A stretch of 64,000 nt of DNA. Origin: Streptomyces sp. NBC_01335. Lineage in GTDB: Bacteria > Actinomycetota > Actinomycetes > Streptomycetales > Streptomycetaceae. Location: assembly GCF_035953295.1 (NCBI RefSeq), contig NZ_CP108370.1:2418001-2482000 (forward strand). Reading direction: 5' to 3'. The position numbers were made by a program, and so were the translations under genes. The notes beneath the pieces are model-generated. The model searched no databases, was not told the origin of the DNA, and saw only the letters and a program-made list of their open reading frames with translations. Below are positions 41,229-49,764 of the stretch, piece by piece. How positions within the stretch are numbered: the first letter of the stretch is position 1; each line of letters starts with the position of its first letter.

Positions 41229-44189
41229 TCACGCTCCGGCCAGCAGCGCCTCCAGTGCTCCGGCCGCCTCCGGGTGCCGGGCGAGGAGTGCGGCGCCCGC
41301 CGGGGCGGGGCCGGCCGGCTGCCACGTACCGTCGCAGCCCAGCAGCGCGGCCACCGCGTCGCAGGTCGCCGGGTGCGCGGCGAGCAGCGCGACGCCCGTG
41401 CGCGCTCCGCCACCGGCTCCGGGGCGCCGGGGCACCGCCGCGTCCGGGGCGGCCGGCTCGCGCCACGGCGGTACGAAGGCGTCCAGCGCGTCGAGCCGGC
41501 CCGGGAAGATCCGTCCGGCTTCCCGGATCAGCAGCGGAGCGAGGTCGGCGCCCTCGGCGCGCAGCGTGGTGATGAGCGTCGGCAGCCAGGGCAGCAGCAC
41601 CCGGTCGGGGAGGCGCGCGAAGGCGTTCGACACGGCTTCCACCACGAAGTCGGCGAGGTGCGGCACCGGCTCCAGGGCGTGCAGGAAGCCGCTGAGGTAG
41701 CGCGGATAGGCGGGTACCACCAGGGGGTTGGCCAGCAGCCCGTCGCACCGCGCGCGCAGCTCCTGACGGGAGAGCTGCCCGAGGTGCACCTGGGCGGCCC
41801 AGAGCAGCGCCACCCGGGACGGCTCCTCGGGGTGCGACTGGGCGAGGGCCAGCTCCAGCTGGGTCCGGTCGCAGCCGAGGGAGAGCGCCAGCCCCTCCAT
41901 GGAGAAGAGGAAGCCGAGCGTGGCGGCGACCTGGCGGCCGGTGGCGTCCTCGTCGTGGAAGGCGGTCGGCAGCAGGGTGCAGTAGTGGGCGTACCCGGCC
42001 TTGACGAAGGACTCGATCCACGGCGGCAGCACCGGTTCGCCGGTGCGGTAGTACGCCAGCAGCCGGCGCACCCGGAGCAGCACCTCGGGGGCGCCGTCCA
42101 CGCCGCGCTCGGTGGTCAGCACCTCCAGGGCGCGGGCGCCGAGTTCGGCGGCGAGGCGTCCGCCGCGCAGGTGGAGCGTGGCGTCCTCCACCGCCCGGAG
42201 CACGGTCGCGGTCGTCGCCTGCGGGGCGAACGCGTCCCGCCGCAGCCGCTGCTCCAGGACCTGTTCGATGCTGACGCCCTCGTAACCCAGCTCGATCAGC
42301 GCGCGTTGGTTGGTGCCGAGGGCGAGGTCCCAGGACTCCTGGAGGGAGCGCTCGCCGAGCCGCCGCTCGCCCATGATCGGCCGGGCGGTGCCCTCGGGCA
42401 TCAGCCGGCGCAGCATCCACAGCACGTCGGAGCAGCGCTCCAGCTCCGGGCGGGAGCTGATGTCGAGCAGCGCCCGGCGCACCCCGCGCTGCTGGAGGTC
42501 GAGCCCCAGCGGGGCGAGCCGGTCGTGCACGTCGCGGGCGAGCGGCGGCAGCGAGTCGTAGCCGACCCGGCCGATCCGGTCGCCGCCCATCATGATCTCC
42601 ACGAGCCGGCGCACGTCCCGGCGCCCGGGGACGGCGTCCTTCTCGATGCAGGTGACGGCCGCGTCCTGGAAGTCGTACGGGGTGGGGCGGGCGCGGTCGC
42701 GCATCCCGGCCAGCAGGATCGAGGTCTCGAAGACGGCGATGGCGTCGGCGGTGGAGGCGAGGTAGCCGTTGCGGCGTGCCGCGCGCACGATCTCCACGGA
42801 CCAGCCGAGGAGTTCGGCCTCGTCCAGGCCGTCGAGTACGGGCGGCAGCCGCAGGAATCCGGAGAGCCGGTCGGGGACGGTGTCCGGTGCGTCGACCGGT
42901 GCCGGTACCTTCACCACCGTCCGCCCTGACTTCTTCGTGCCGTCCTGGCCCGCGAGCCGGAAGGGCTTCACCCGGGTGCGCTTGAGGTTCTTCGTCCACT
43001 GGGTCGCGGCGATCGACACCGAGCCGGCGGCGAGACCGAACTGCGCCTCGATGGCGGTGTGGCTGGACGGGATGAGGCCGTAACTCCAGACGCTGTCGCT
43101 CGGCGGGGTGATCTCGAAGCCGCCGGCACCCGCGACACCGAACTCGGCGACCCGGCTGACCGCGTGGAACGCGCCGCAGACGTAGAGGCAGTCGTCCGGG
43201 TCGGTACCGGTCGCGGCCAGGTGCTCCCTCATCCGGGTCCACATGTACCGCTCGCGGTCCTCGTCCACCCGGGTGCGCCCGGCGTCCTCGGGCGCCAGCC
43301 GCCGGAACAGGCTGCCGATCAGCAGCATGACCTGCCGGTACGTGTCGTGGTCGCTGTCGCCGAGCGGGAGTTCGACGTACTGGTGCCACCACTCCGACCA
43401 GTGCCGTACCCGGCCGTGGTGGAGCAGGTGCTCCTCCAGTTCGGCGAAGCGCGGGCGCAGGTCGCCGATCTCCACGCCGACCGCGTCACCGTGCAGCGCG
43501 GCCTCCTCCTCGGCGGCGGGGGCAGGGGCGGCGACGGGGACGGGGGCGGGGGCGGGTCCTTCGCCGTCGGTGTGCTCGTCGCGCGTCTGCCACTGGAAGA
43601 CGTGGTCCGAGGACCGGTCGACGAGGACCAGCTCGACGCCCGGGGTGTCCAGGGCGTAGGCGATGGCCTGGTACTCCGCGGACGCCTCGGTGATCGGCGC
43701 GACCACCGAGAGCGGGGCCCAGGCGGCGGGGAAGCCCTCGGCGTCGCTCGCGAACGCCTGCACCGCCACCGGGAGCCGGCAGTTGCGCAGCTCGGTGAGG
43801 AGCGGCGCCATGTCCTCGCAGAGTTCCAGGTAGACGACCTTGGGCTGCTTCTCCCGCAGCCGCCGTGCCATCGCGGTCGCCGAGGCGGGCGAGTGGTGGC
43901 AGACCGGGAAGATCTCCAGCGGCTCGCGCACCGCGCGGTCCACGTCGTCGACCAGCCCGAGGAGGATGCCCTCCAGCGCGTCCGGCCCGTCCGCGAAGGA
44001 CGCCGCCGCCTCCCGCAACTGCCCGCGCAGCGCCTCGAAACCGGTGTCCCGCCGCCGCTCCGCGACCGTCTGCCCGGTCACCCTCTGCCCTGCCACCGTC
44101 TGCCCTGCCACCGTCTGCCCTGGGACCGTCTGCCCCGGGACCGTCTCCGGCACGGTGTTCCCCTCCCTCGCTCCGTTCGCATCGGTCAT
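41229..44189 (-). CDS. DUF5682-like protein of the MoxR/VWA island
   Basis: A 986-residue cytoplasmic protein. Residues 1-35 are a repeat-rich leader (five or so VxGQT units). The N-terminal domain has the hallmark FPVCHHSPASATAMARRL and VVYLELCEDM, matching the RHH(S/G)P and hydrophobic-E(G/L) pattern of DUF5682/YehM proteins. A further TraB/ChaN-like set (DDCLYVCGAFHAVSR near 310) follows. An Ala/Pro/Glu linker lies near residue 205. The C-terminal two-thirds is a long helical solenoid. ATG 44189 is used; GTG 44207 overlaps the MoxR stop by 4 bases and is an alternative. In this island type, the protein is encoded with a MoxR ATPase, a VWA protein and a SWIM protein; its activity is unknown. 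Confidence 0.78.
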   Translation of the reverse strand: MTDANGAREGNTVPETVPGQTVPGQTVAGQTVAGQRVTGQTVAERRRDTGFEALRGQLREAAASFADGPDALEGILLGLVDDVDRAVREPLEIFPVCHHSPASATAMARRLREKQPKVVYLELCEDMAPLLTELRNCRLPVAVQAFASDAEGFPAAWAPLSVVAPITEASAEYQAIAYALDTPGVELVLVDRSSDHVFQWQTRDEHTDGEGPAPAPVPVAAPAPAAEEEAALHGDAVGVEIGDLRPRFAELEEHLLHHGRVRHWSEWWHQYVELPLGDSDHDTYRQVMLLIGSLFRRLAPEDAGRTRVDEDRERYMWTRMREHLAATGTDPDDCLYVCGAFHAVSRVAEFGVAGAGGFEITPPSDSVWSYGLIPSSHTAIEAQFGLAAGSVSIAATQWTKNLKRTRVKPFRLAGQDGTKKSGRTVVKVPAPVDAPDTVPDRLSGFLRLPPVLDGLDEAELLGWSVEIVRAARRNGYLASTADAIAVFETSILLAGMRDRARPTPYDFQDAAVTCIEKDAVPGRRDVRRLVEIMMGGDRIGRVGYDSLPPLARDVHDRLAPLGLDLQQRGVRRALLDISSRPELERCSDVLWMLRRLMPEGTARPIMGERRLGERSLQESWDLALGTNQRALIELGYEGVSIEQVLEQRLRRDAFAPQATTATVLRAVEDATLHLRGGRLAAELGARALEVLTTERGVDGAPEVLLRVRRLLAYYRTGEPVLPPWIESFVKAGYAHYCTLLPTAFHDEDATGRQVAATLGFLFSMEGLALSLGCDRTQLELALAQSHPEEPSRVALLWAAQVHLGQLSRQELRARCDGLLANPLVVPAYPRYLSGFLHALEPVPHLADFVVEAVSNAFARLPDRVLLPWLPTLITTLRAEGADLAPLLIREAGRIFPGRLDALDAFVPPWREPAAPDAAVPRRPGAGGGARTGVALLAAHPATCDAVAALLGCDGTWQPAGPAPAGAALLARHPEAAGALEALLAGA
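44065..44139. repeat. Five 15-bp units at the 5' end of the DUF5682 gene
   Basis: Units of ACCGTCTGCCCTGCC with variants, in frame, encoding the repeated VAGQT/VPGQT-like pentapeptides near the N-terminus. Confidence 0.85.
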
Positions 44190-44203
44190 GTCGCTCGCGC
44201 CCG

Positions 44204-45328
44204 TCACGACAGGGTGGCGATCGCGTCCCGGCCGCCCTCCAGGAACTCGGGCCAGGCGCCGCCCTCCTCCTTGCCACGCGGCTCGACGACTCCGTGCAGG
44301 TACTTGTTGAGGATGGCCAGGTCCTCCGGCTCCCGCCGCACCAGCGATCCGACGAGCGAGGAGGCGAGGGTACGGGCGGTGAGCTCCCGCTCCCCGAAGA
44401 AGTTGCTGTGCAGGATCGCGTCCTCCAGCACCCCGATCTGCTCGGCGCTGGAGAGCGCGGACTCCAGCTTCTCGTCGTCGCTGCCCGCCGCGGCGGCGGA
44501 GGCGCGCAGGTCGGCGAAGCTCTGGAGGAGCACGTCGAGCAGCGTGGGCGGCACGTCCAGCTCGATCCGGTGGCGGCGGAGCAGCTCCTCGGTGCGGAAG
44601 CGGACGATCTCCGCCTCGCTCTTCTTGTTCGTCACCACGGGGATGCGGACGAAGTTGAAGCGGCGCTTGAGCGCGGACGAGAGGTCGTTGACGCCCCGGT
44701 CGCGGCTGTTGGCGGTGGCGATGACCGAGAATCCGGGCTTGGCGAAGACGATGTTGTCGCCGTCGCCGCCGCTCTCCAGTTCGGGAACGGAGACGTACTT
44801 CTCCGAGAGGATGGAGATCAGCGCGTCCTGGACGTCGCTGGTGGAGCGGGTGAGCTCCTCGAAACGGCCGATGGTGCCGGTCTCCATCGCGGTCATGATC
44901 GGCGAGGGGATCATCGACTCCCGGGACTGGCCCTTGGCTATCACCATGGAGACGTTCCAGGAGTACTTGATGTGGTCCTCGGTGGTGCCGGCCGTGCCCT
45001 GCACCACCAGGGTGGAGTTGCGGCTGATGGCGGCGGAGAGCAGCTCGGCCAGCCAGGACTTGCCGGTGCCCGGGTCGCCGATCAGCAGCAGGCCCCGGTC
45101 GGAGGCGAGGGTGACGATGGAGCGCTCGACGAAACTGCGGTCGCCGAACCACTTCTGGCCGATCTCCCGGTCGAGGCCGTCGGCGCGCTCGGAGCCGAGG
45201 ATGAAGAGGCGGACCATCTTCGGCGACAGGCGCCAGGAGAACGGCTTGGGGCCGTCGTCCACCGATTCCAGCCAGTCCAGCTCCTCGGCGTACTTGATCT
45301 CGGCGGGGGCGCGCAGCAGGTCGGACAT
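44204..45328 (-). CDS. MoxR-type AAA+ ATPase of the SWIM/VWA/DUF5682 island
   Basis: A 374-residue ATPase. Walker A is GDPGTGKS at residues 84-91, sensor 1 is IATANSRD, and the arginine finger region is ALKRRFNFVRI. Walker B is atypical: GRFEELTR replaces the usual hydrophobic-DE-INR. It fits the YehL-like branch. MoxR ATPases act with VWA proteins as remodelling or metal-insertion chaperones, as in RavA-ViaA. ATG 45328 has GAAAGG upstream. It lies 62 bp after the VWA stop in the same operon. Confidence 0.88.
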   Translation of the reverse strand: MSDLLRAPAEIKYAEELDWLESVDDGPKPFSWRLSPKMVRLFILGSERADGLDREIGQKWFGDRSFVERSIVTLASDRGLLLIGDPGTGKSWLAELLSAAISRNSTLVVQGTAGTTEDHIKYSWNVSMVIAKGQSRESMIPSPIMTAMETGTIGRFEELTRSTSDVQDALISILSEKYVSVPELESGGDGDNIVFAKPGFSVIATANSRDRGVNDLSSALKRRFNFVRIPVVTNKKSEAEIVRFRTEELLRRHRIELDVPPTLLDVLLQSFADLRASAAAAGSDDEKLESALSSAEQIGVLEDAILHSNFFGERELTARTLASSLVGSLVRREPEDLAILNKYLHGVVEPRGKEEGGAWPEFLEGGRDAIATLS

Positions 45329-45390
45329 GTCGGGCCTTTCTCGGGTCTGGGGGTACGCGGGCGGAAGAGACGGGGTTACCGAGCCGGGGC

Positions 45391-47163
45391 TCAGGTGAGG
45401 AAGTTCTTCAGCTCGTGGACGAGCTTGCGGATGTGGCCGGAGAGGACCGGTGTCCCGAGGTCCTTGAAGCGTTCGCGGAACCAGGGGTTGACGCTGCCGC
45501 GCCCCGAGCTGGTGACCGAGCCCACCGGGATGAACTTGACGCCCGAGCGGTGGAGGGCGGCCATGCTCTCGAAGAGCGGTTCGCACTGCCATTCGTAGAA
45601 GTCGGAGATCCACACCACGACGGTGTTGCGGGGCTCCGCGATCTTCGGCTGGGCCAGCGCCATGGCGACCGTGCCGTCCGTGCCGCCGCCGAGCTGGGTG
45701 CGGAGCAGGGTCTCGAAGGGGTCGTGCACCCACGGGGTGAGGTCGAGGGCCTTGGTGTCGTACGCGACGAGGTGGACGTCGACCTTGGGGAGCCCGGCGA
45801 AGATCGAGGCCAGGATGGTGCAGTTGACCATCGAGTCGACCATGGAACCCGACTGGTCGACCACCACGATCAGCCGCTGCGGCGTCGTCTTGCGGGTGGT
45901 GTGGCGGTAGTAGAGGCGGTCGACGTAGAGCCGCTCCTCCTCGGGGCTCCAGTTGGTGAGGTTCTTCCAGATCGTGCGGTCGATGTCGAGGTTGCGGTAG
46001 ACCCGCTTCGGCGGGACCGAGCGGTCCAGCGGCCCGACGGTGGCCTTCTCCACCTGGGTACGCAGGACCTCGGCGACCTCGTCCACGAACCGCCTGATCA
46101 GCGCCTTGGCGTTGGCGAGGGCGACGCCGTCCAGGTTGTTCTTGTCGCGCAGCAGCTGTTCGATCAACGACATGCTCGGGGTGAGCCGCGCGGCGAGTTT
46201 CGGGTCGGCGAGCACCTCGCGCAGCCGCATGCGTCGGACGAGGTCGGCTTCGATGGCGCCGAGTTCGGGGCCGATCGCCGGGATCAACCGGCTGAGGTCG
46301 GGGGTCGTACCGCCGCCCGATCCGGTGGGGCTCACACCGGGGCCCCCGGCGGCGCGTCCGGTGGGGCGTCCGCCGCGCAGTGCGCCGGGCTCGCAGCCGA
46401 GCGCCCGCTCCAGCCAGCCCGCGTCGGACTGCCAGCGCGACAACTGCCCGGCGGTGACCGCGCCGTTGCCCGTCGCGAACACGTTGAGCAGCACCTTCGA
46501 CACCAGCGCGGCGCGCCGCACCTCGGCCGCCCGGTCCCGCCCCGACGCCTCCGTCGAGCTGTCCCCTCCGCGCGCGAGGCCGTCCTCCGTCGCCGTGCCA
46601 CCCTCCGTCGCGGTGCCGTCCTCCGTCGCCGTGCCGTCCTCGGGTACGGCGCCCGTTCCGGGCTCGGGCTCCTCCGCCAGCAGCCCGTCGAACTCGGCGG
46701 CCAGGCCCGGGTGGCGCTGCACGACCGAGTCGACCGCGACCTTCGGGTCCAGCAGCGCGGGCGGCAGGCTGATGTCCTCGACCACGGCGAGGCTCGCCGA
46801 CTCCAGCGCCGGCTGCTCCTCGGGGTCGAAGAGCTGGGCGAGGAGGCGCCAGTAGAGGACCTGGCGGCGGTTGTCCTGGGAGTCCGCGCCGGGAGAGCCG
46901 CCGTCCTCGGTTCCCGGGGCGCCCGGAAGGGCTCCCGCGGCCTCGCGCTGCCCCATGTCGTCCGGGGCGTCGGAGGATCGCGTCGCTCCTTCGGCCCCGC
47001 GCTCTGCGATGTCGGTCGCTCCCGCGGCCTCGCGCTGTCCGATGTCGGTCGCTCCCGCGGCCTCGCGCTGTCCGATGTCGGTCGCTCCCGCGGCCTCGCG
47101 CTGTCCGATGTCGGTCGCTCCCGCGGCCCCGCGCTGTCCGATGTGGTCCGTCCGTCCGGTCAT
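45391..47163 (-). CDS. VWA-domain protein of the MoxR island
   Basis: A 590-residue protein. Residues 5-55 are 11-residue repeats of the form GATDIGQREAA. A variable, acidic, Thr/Gly/Glu-rich region (170-200) precedes a conserved helical middle part (residues 270-400, with LIEQLLRDKNNLDGVALANA). The C-terminal von Willebrand A domain (about 425-590) has a complete MIDAS: DQSGSM near residue 434, Thr in GGGTDGT, and Asp in WISDFYEW. VWA domains bind partner proteins through the metal. The start ATG overlaps the previous stop (ATGA), tying it to the 463-residue protein. Confidence 0.85.
   Translation of the reverse strand: MTGRTDHIGQRGAAGATDIGQREAAGATDIGQREAAGATDIGQREAAGATDIAERGAEGATRSSDAPDDMGQREAAGALPGAPGTEDGGSPGADSQDNRRQVLYWRLLAQLFDPEEQPALESASLAVVEDISLPPALLDPKVAVDSVVQRHPGLAAEFDGLLAEEPEPGTGAVPEDGTATEDGTATEGGTATEDGLARGGDSSTEASGRDRAAEVRRAALVSKVLLNVFATGNGAVTAGQLSRWQSDAGWLERALGCEPGALRGGRPTGRAAGGPGVSPTGSGGGTTPDLSRLIPAIGPELGAIEADLVRRMRLREVLADPKLAARLTPSMSLIEQLLRDKNNLDGVALANAKALIRRFVDEVAEVLRTQVEKATVGPLDRSVPPKRVYRNLDIDRTIWKNLTNWSPEEERLYVDRLYYRHTTRKTTPQRLIVVVDQSGSMVDSMVNCTILASIFAGLPKVDVHLVAYDTKALDLTPWVHDPFETLLRTQLGGGTDGTVAMALAQPKIAEPRNTVVVWISDFYEWQCEPLFESMAALHRSGVKFIPVGSVTSSGRGSVNPWFRERFKDLGTPVLSGHIRKLVHELKNFLT
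46985..47149. repeat. 33-bp tandem array at the 5' end of the VWA gene
   Basis: Three identical 33-bp units (47018-47116) flanked by one diverged copy on each side. The units are in frame and encode the 11-residue GATDIGQREAA repeats. Identity between copies indicates recent expansion or active homogenisation. Confidence 0.9.
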
Positions 47164-48551
47164 TTCCGCAGCAGCCTTCCGGCGCGTTCGCGCAGTACGG
47201 CCGCCGCGTCGGTGGCGGCCTTCTCGGCCCTGATCCCGGCCTTGTCGGTGGTGCCTCCGGCCCAGGCACCGGCGTGCACCGCCACCGCCTTCTTCCGTAC
47301 GAGGGTCTCCACGGCGAGCGGCTGGAGGCGGAACTCCCCCGCGTCCCAGCGGAGCAGCCCGATGCAGGCCCCCGACGCGAGGACGGCCTCGGGGGTGAGC
47401 GGTCCGGCGGCCGGTATCCGGTCCACCTCCGCCTTCAGGACTCCTCCGGCGAGGGTGAACGCCACCGAGCCGTCCTCCTCGGCCGCTGCCGCGTATCCGT
47501 CGAGGAAGACGGGGACGGCGACGGCCGTGGGGTGGCGGTCCAGCGGGGCACTCGCCCGGCCGGTCGCGGCGGGCAGGGCGACCCGGGCGGTGGCGAAGGA
47601 GTCCGCGGGCTCACCGGGGCGGGCATGCGCGTCGCTCCAGATCAGGTCGCCCGCAGCGGTGACCGGCATGCCGGTCAGCTCCATCGCGCGCCCCTCGCCG
47701 ACCGCCGCGAGGAGGGAGAGATGGGGGCGGAGCAGCTGCCAGAGTCCGGCGCCGACGACCGAGTCGGGCTTGGGCGCCGACACCGACGCGCGGACCAGGT
47801 AGGGCGTGGAGCCGTCCGCGGGCTCGAACACCGCGTGCACCTGCGCCTGCACGGCGGTGGCGTGCTCCTGCAGGTCCACCCCGAGCGGCAGCAGCCGGCC
47901 GGTGACCGGGACGGTCTCCGGTGCGTCGGCCGCGCCGGGCAGGGTGAGCAGCATGGCCCTGGTCCAGAGGTCGGCCCAGCGCCGGACCGGGACACGCTCC
48001 AGCGAGGCGCCGGGGCAGGAGGCGGCGAGTTCGGCGGCGAAGCCGTCCAGGAGGGCGGCCAGGCGGCGGTGTTCCGGGTCGTCGAGCATCGCGGAGACGA
48101 TCCGCGCGGCCCCGGAGACCACCTCGTGGTCGATGCCCTGCCAGCCGCAGCGCGCCAGGTCGCAGAGCCAGGAACGGGCGGCGACCAGCAGGTTCACCGG
48201 CGCCCCCGGCTCGGAGGTGGGGGCGGTCACCGTGCCGGTGGTACGGCCGGTGGCCTCCGCCGCCCGGGCGCTCAGCGCGTCGTGCGCGGAGCCGAGCAGC
48301 GCGGCGCGGGCGGCGGCGAGGGCGGTGAAGTGCTCCTCGCCCGCCGCCCCGGAGGCGGCTTTCCCGGCCGCCTCGGCGACCCGGGCGGCGAGCGGGCTCC
48401 CCGCGAGGGCGTCGGCGAACTCGGCCAGCGCGGCGGCCTGCGCGGGGCGCGGCCGGAGCAGGCCGGTCACCAGGACCCGGTCGAAGGAGTCGACGGCGGC
48501 CAGCGCCTCGTCCAGTCCGTCGATCTCCTCGACGAGCAGGTCGGCCCGCAT
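47160..48551 (-). CDS. Unrecognised 463-residue protein of the MoxR/VWA island
   Basis: I do not recognise the family. It begins MRADLLVEEIDGLDEALAAV and is Ala-rich and helical through residue 130, with paired Cys/Trp in SWLCDLARCGWQG near 142. A mixed alpha/beta middle contains PLGVDLQEHATAVQAQVH and AHARPGEPADSFATARV. It ends with LVRKKAVAVHAGAW and a basic RAGRLLRK tail. In related islands the place next to the SWIM gene is held by DUF5691, but I cannot show that this protein belongs there. ATG 48551 shares its A with the SWIM stop (TGATG), so it is translationally coupled. Confidence 0.7.
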   Translation of the reverse strand: MRADLLVEEIDGLDEALAAVDSFDRVLVTGLLRPRPAQAAALAEFADALAGSPLAARVAEAAGKAASGAAGEEHFTALAAARAALLGSAHDALSARAAEATGRTTGTVTAPTSEPGAPVNLLVAARSWLCDLARCGWQGIDHEVVSGAARIVSAMLDDPEHRRLAALLDGFAAELAASCPGASLERVPVRRWADLWTRAMLLTLPGAADAPETVPVTGRLLPLGVDLQEHATAVQAQVHAVFEPADGSTPYLVRASVSAPKPDSVVGAGLWQLLRPHLSLLAAVGEGRAMELTGMPVTAAGDLIWSDAHARPGEPADSFATARVALPAATGRASAPLDRHPTAVAVPVFLDGYAAAAEEDGSVAFTLAGGVLKAEVDRIPAAGPLTPEAVLASGACIGLLRWDAGEFRLQPLAVETLVRKKAVAVHAGAWAGGTTDKAGIRAEKAATDAAAVLRERAGRLLRK

Positions 48552-49069
48552 CACGCCGCCTCCCCGGTCGTCGAGCGGGTCGGCGGGAACCACTGCATCT
48601 CGGGCAACGGCAGCGTGGTCGGCGCGAGTTCGAGGTAGGCCAGGTGGTGCAGGAACCGGCTGAAGACGGGCGCGGCGGCCTTGCTGTCGGCCGGCCCGGG
48701 GCGGGCGGCCGTCATGGTGGCCGTGATGCCCTGGGCGCTCGGCTCGCCGTCGGCGGGCTCGGCCTTCAGGTACCGGGCCACGCGCTCGGGGCCGTACTGG
48801 AGGACGGATTCGTTGACCAGGGCACGTATGTGGTTGCAGAAGCCGCCGCGCGCCCCGCCGCAGGGGCGATTGTTGTTGGTACTGCAGGCGTAGGCGAAGG
48901 TCCGCGTCTCGACGGACGAGACATAGACGCGCTCGATGTCCGACCCACTGGACACCACGCCCTGCAGCCGCCCGTCGGCCAGTTCGACGAACGGGACCTT
49001 GGCGAGCCTGCGCGGCCGGGCGGGCGGGATCACCCGCGCGACGCTCGACCTCTCCGCATCTGACGACAC
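48551..49069 (-). CDS. SWIM-type zinc-finger protein
   Basis: A 172-residue protein. The zinc-binding pattern is Cys62-x7-Cys70-x7-Cys78-x-His80 (ACSTNNNRPCGG then GFCNH), close to SWIM (CxC-xn-CxH) but with widely spaced N-terminal cysteines. Before it is a beta-strand region typical of SWIM proteins (GRLQGVVSSGSDIERVYVSS). The C-terminal helices end near FLHHLAYLELAP. GTG 49069 has AAAGGA 7 nt upstream. It is first gene of the five-gene operon, so the promoter is in the gap at 49070-49401. Zinc-finger size is small; larger YehQ-type SWIM proteins exist, so this may be a reduced variant. Confidence 0.75.
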   Translation of the reverse strand: MSSDAERSSVARVIPPARPRRLAKVPFVELADGRLQGVVSSGSDIERVYVSSVETRTFAYACSTNNNRPCGGARGGFCNHIRALVNESVLQYGPERVARYLKAEPADGEPSAQGITATMTAARPGPADSKAAAPVFSRFLHHLAYLELAPTTLPLPEMQWFPPTRSTTGEAA

Positions 49070-49401
49070 GTCATATCCTTTGCGCTCGAAGGGTTTTGTG
49101 GACCCGAAGGGGTTTTTGCACGGGGGAGGGGGCCCGCTCCGCAACGGCGGAAGCGGAACACGACTGAACATACGTGCGCCCACTGACAACGCCCCTCGGC
49201 GCCGGCCCGGGCGCCCGGTCGAACACGGCGTCCGGGGCCTCGCGCCACCCCACCCCCGTTCGCGCCACCCCCCGCCACCCGGCCGTAGGCGGGGACTCCT
49301 GCGTCTCAACCCTGGCGAATCGCTGTTTCGGGGTGACCAGGAGGGCTTGGCATCGTTGGCGACTGTGTTTGCGCAAGAAACAAGACACGGAGGACGGCGT
49401 G
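49070..49401. other. Divergent promoter gap (332 bp) between the SWIM operon and the ACP gene
   Basis: No gene supported. Near 49086-49125 there is an imperfect direct repeat, GAAGGGTTTTGTGG then GAAGGGGTTTTTGC, close to the SWIM start, and near 49330-49390 a purine-rich leader leads to the ACP Shine-Dalgarno GGAGGA. It is the only region from which the two outward-facing units can be driven. Confidence 0.45.
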
Positions 49402-49764
49402 ATGTACGAGATGCTGAGCAGACTGCTGGTCGAGGAGTTCGGGCTCGACGAGGAACAGGTGCGGCCCGACGCCACGGCCCGTCAACTGGAGCTGGACTCC
49501 CTCTCCCTGGCCGAGCTTGCGGTGATCATCACCGAGAGCACCGGGGTGCGCCTGGAGGACGTCGAGATGAGCCCCGACAGCACCCTGGGGGAGATGGCCG
49601 AGGTGTTCGACCAGGCCCGGCCCCCGACCACCGGCTCCACGCCCTCCGATTCCCCCTCCCCCTCCCACTCCCCCTCCGCCGACCAGCCCGCCCCCACGGC
49701 CGCGGCCCCGGCTCCCGTACCGTCGCTCGACCAGGCTCTGCTCGTCACGCCTGCGCAGTCGTGA
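49402..49764 (+). CDS. Discrete acyl carrier protein
   Basis: A 120-residue carrier protein. Residues 1-75 form the four-helix ACP fold with the phosphopantetheine site Asp32-Ser33-Leu34 (LELDSLSLAEL) and helix III around VRLEDVEMSPDS. After residue 75 comes a 45-residue Pro/Ser/Ala-rich tail not usual for housekeeping AcpP. ATG 49402 has GGAGGA 7 nt upstream; GTG 49399 is possible. The stop overlaps the first KS start (GTGA). The tail and context suggest a carrier dedicated to the two adjacent ketosynthases. Confidence 0.9.
   Translation: MYEMLSRLLVEEFGLDEEQVRPDATARQLELDSLSLAELAVIITESTGVRLEDVEMSPDSTLGEMAEVFDQARPPTTGSTPSDSPSPSHSPSADQPAPTAAAPAPVPSLDQALLVTPAQS

Noticed and set aside
47160..48551. 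DUF5691 assignment for the 463-residue protein
   Set aside because: The place in the operon fits, but I could not find sequence features that establish that family; left unnamed.
49174..49401. N-terminal extension of the ACP gene
   Set aside because: It adds an Arg/Pro-rich stretch without a family match; ATG 49402 has the proper Shine-Dalgarno and gives normal ACP length.
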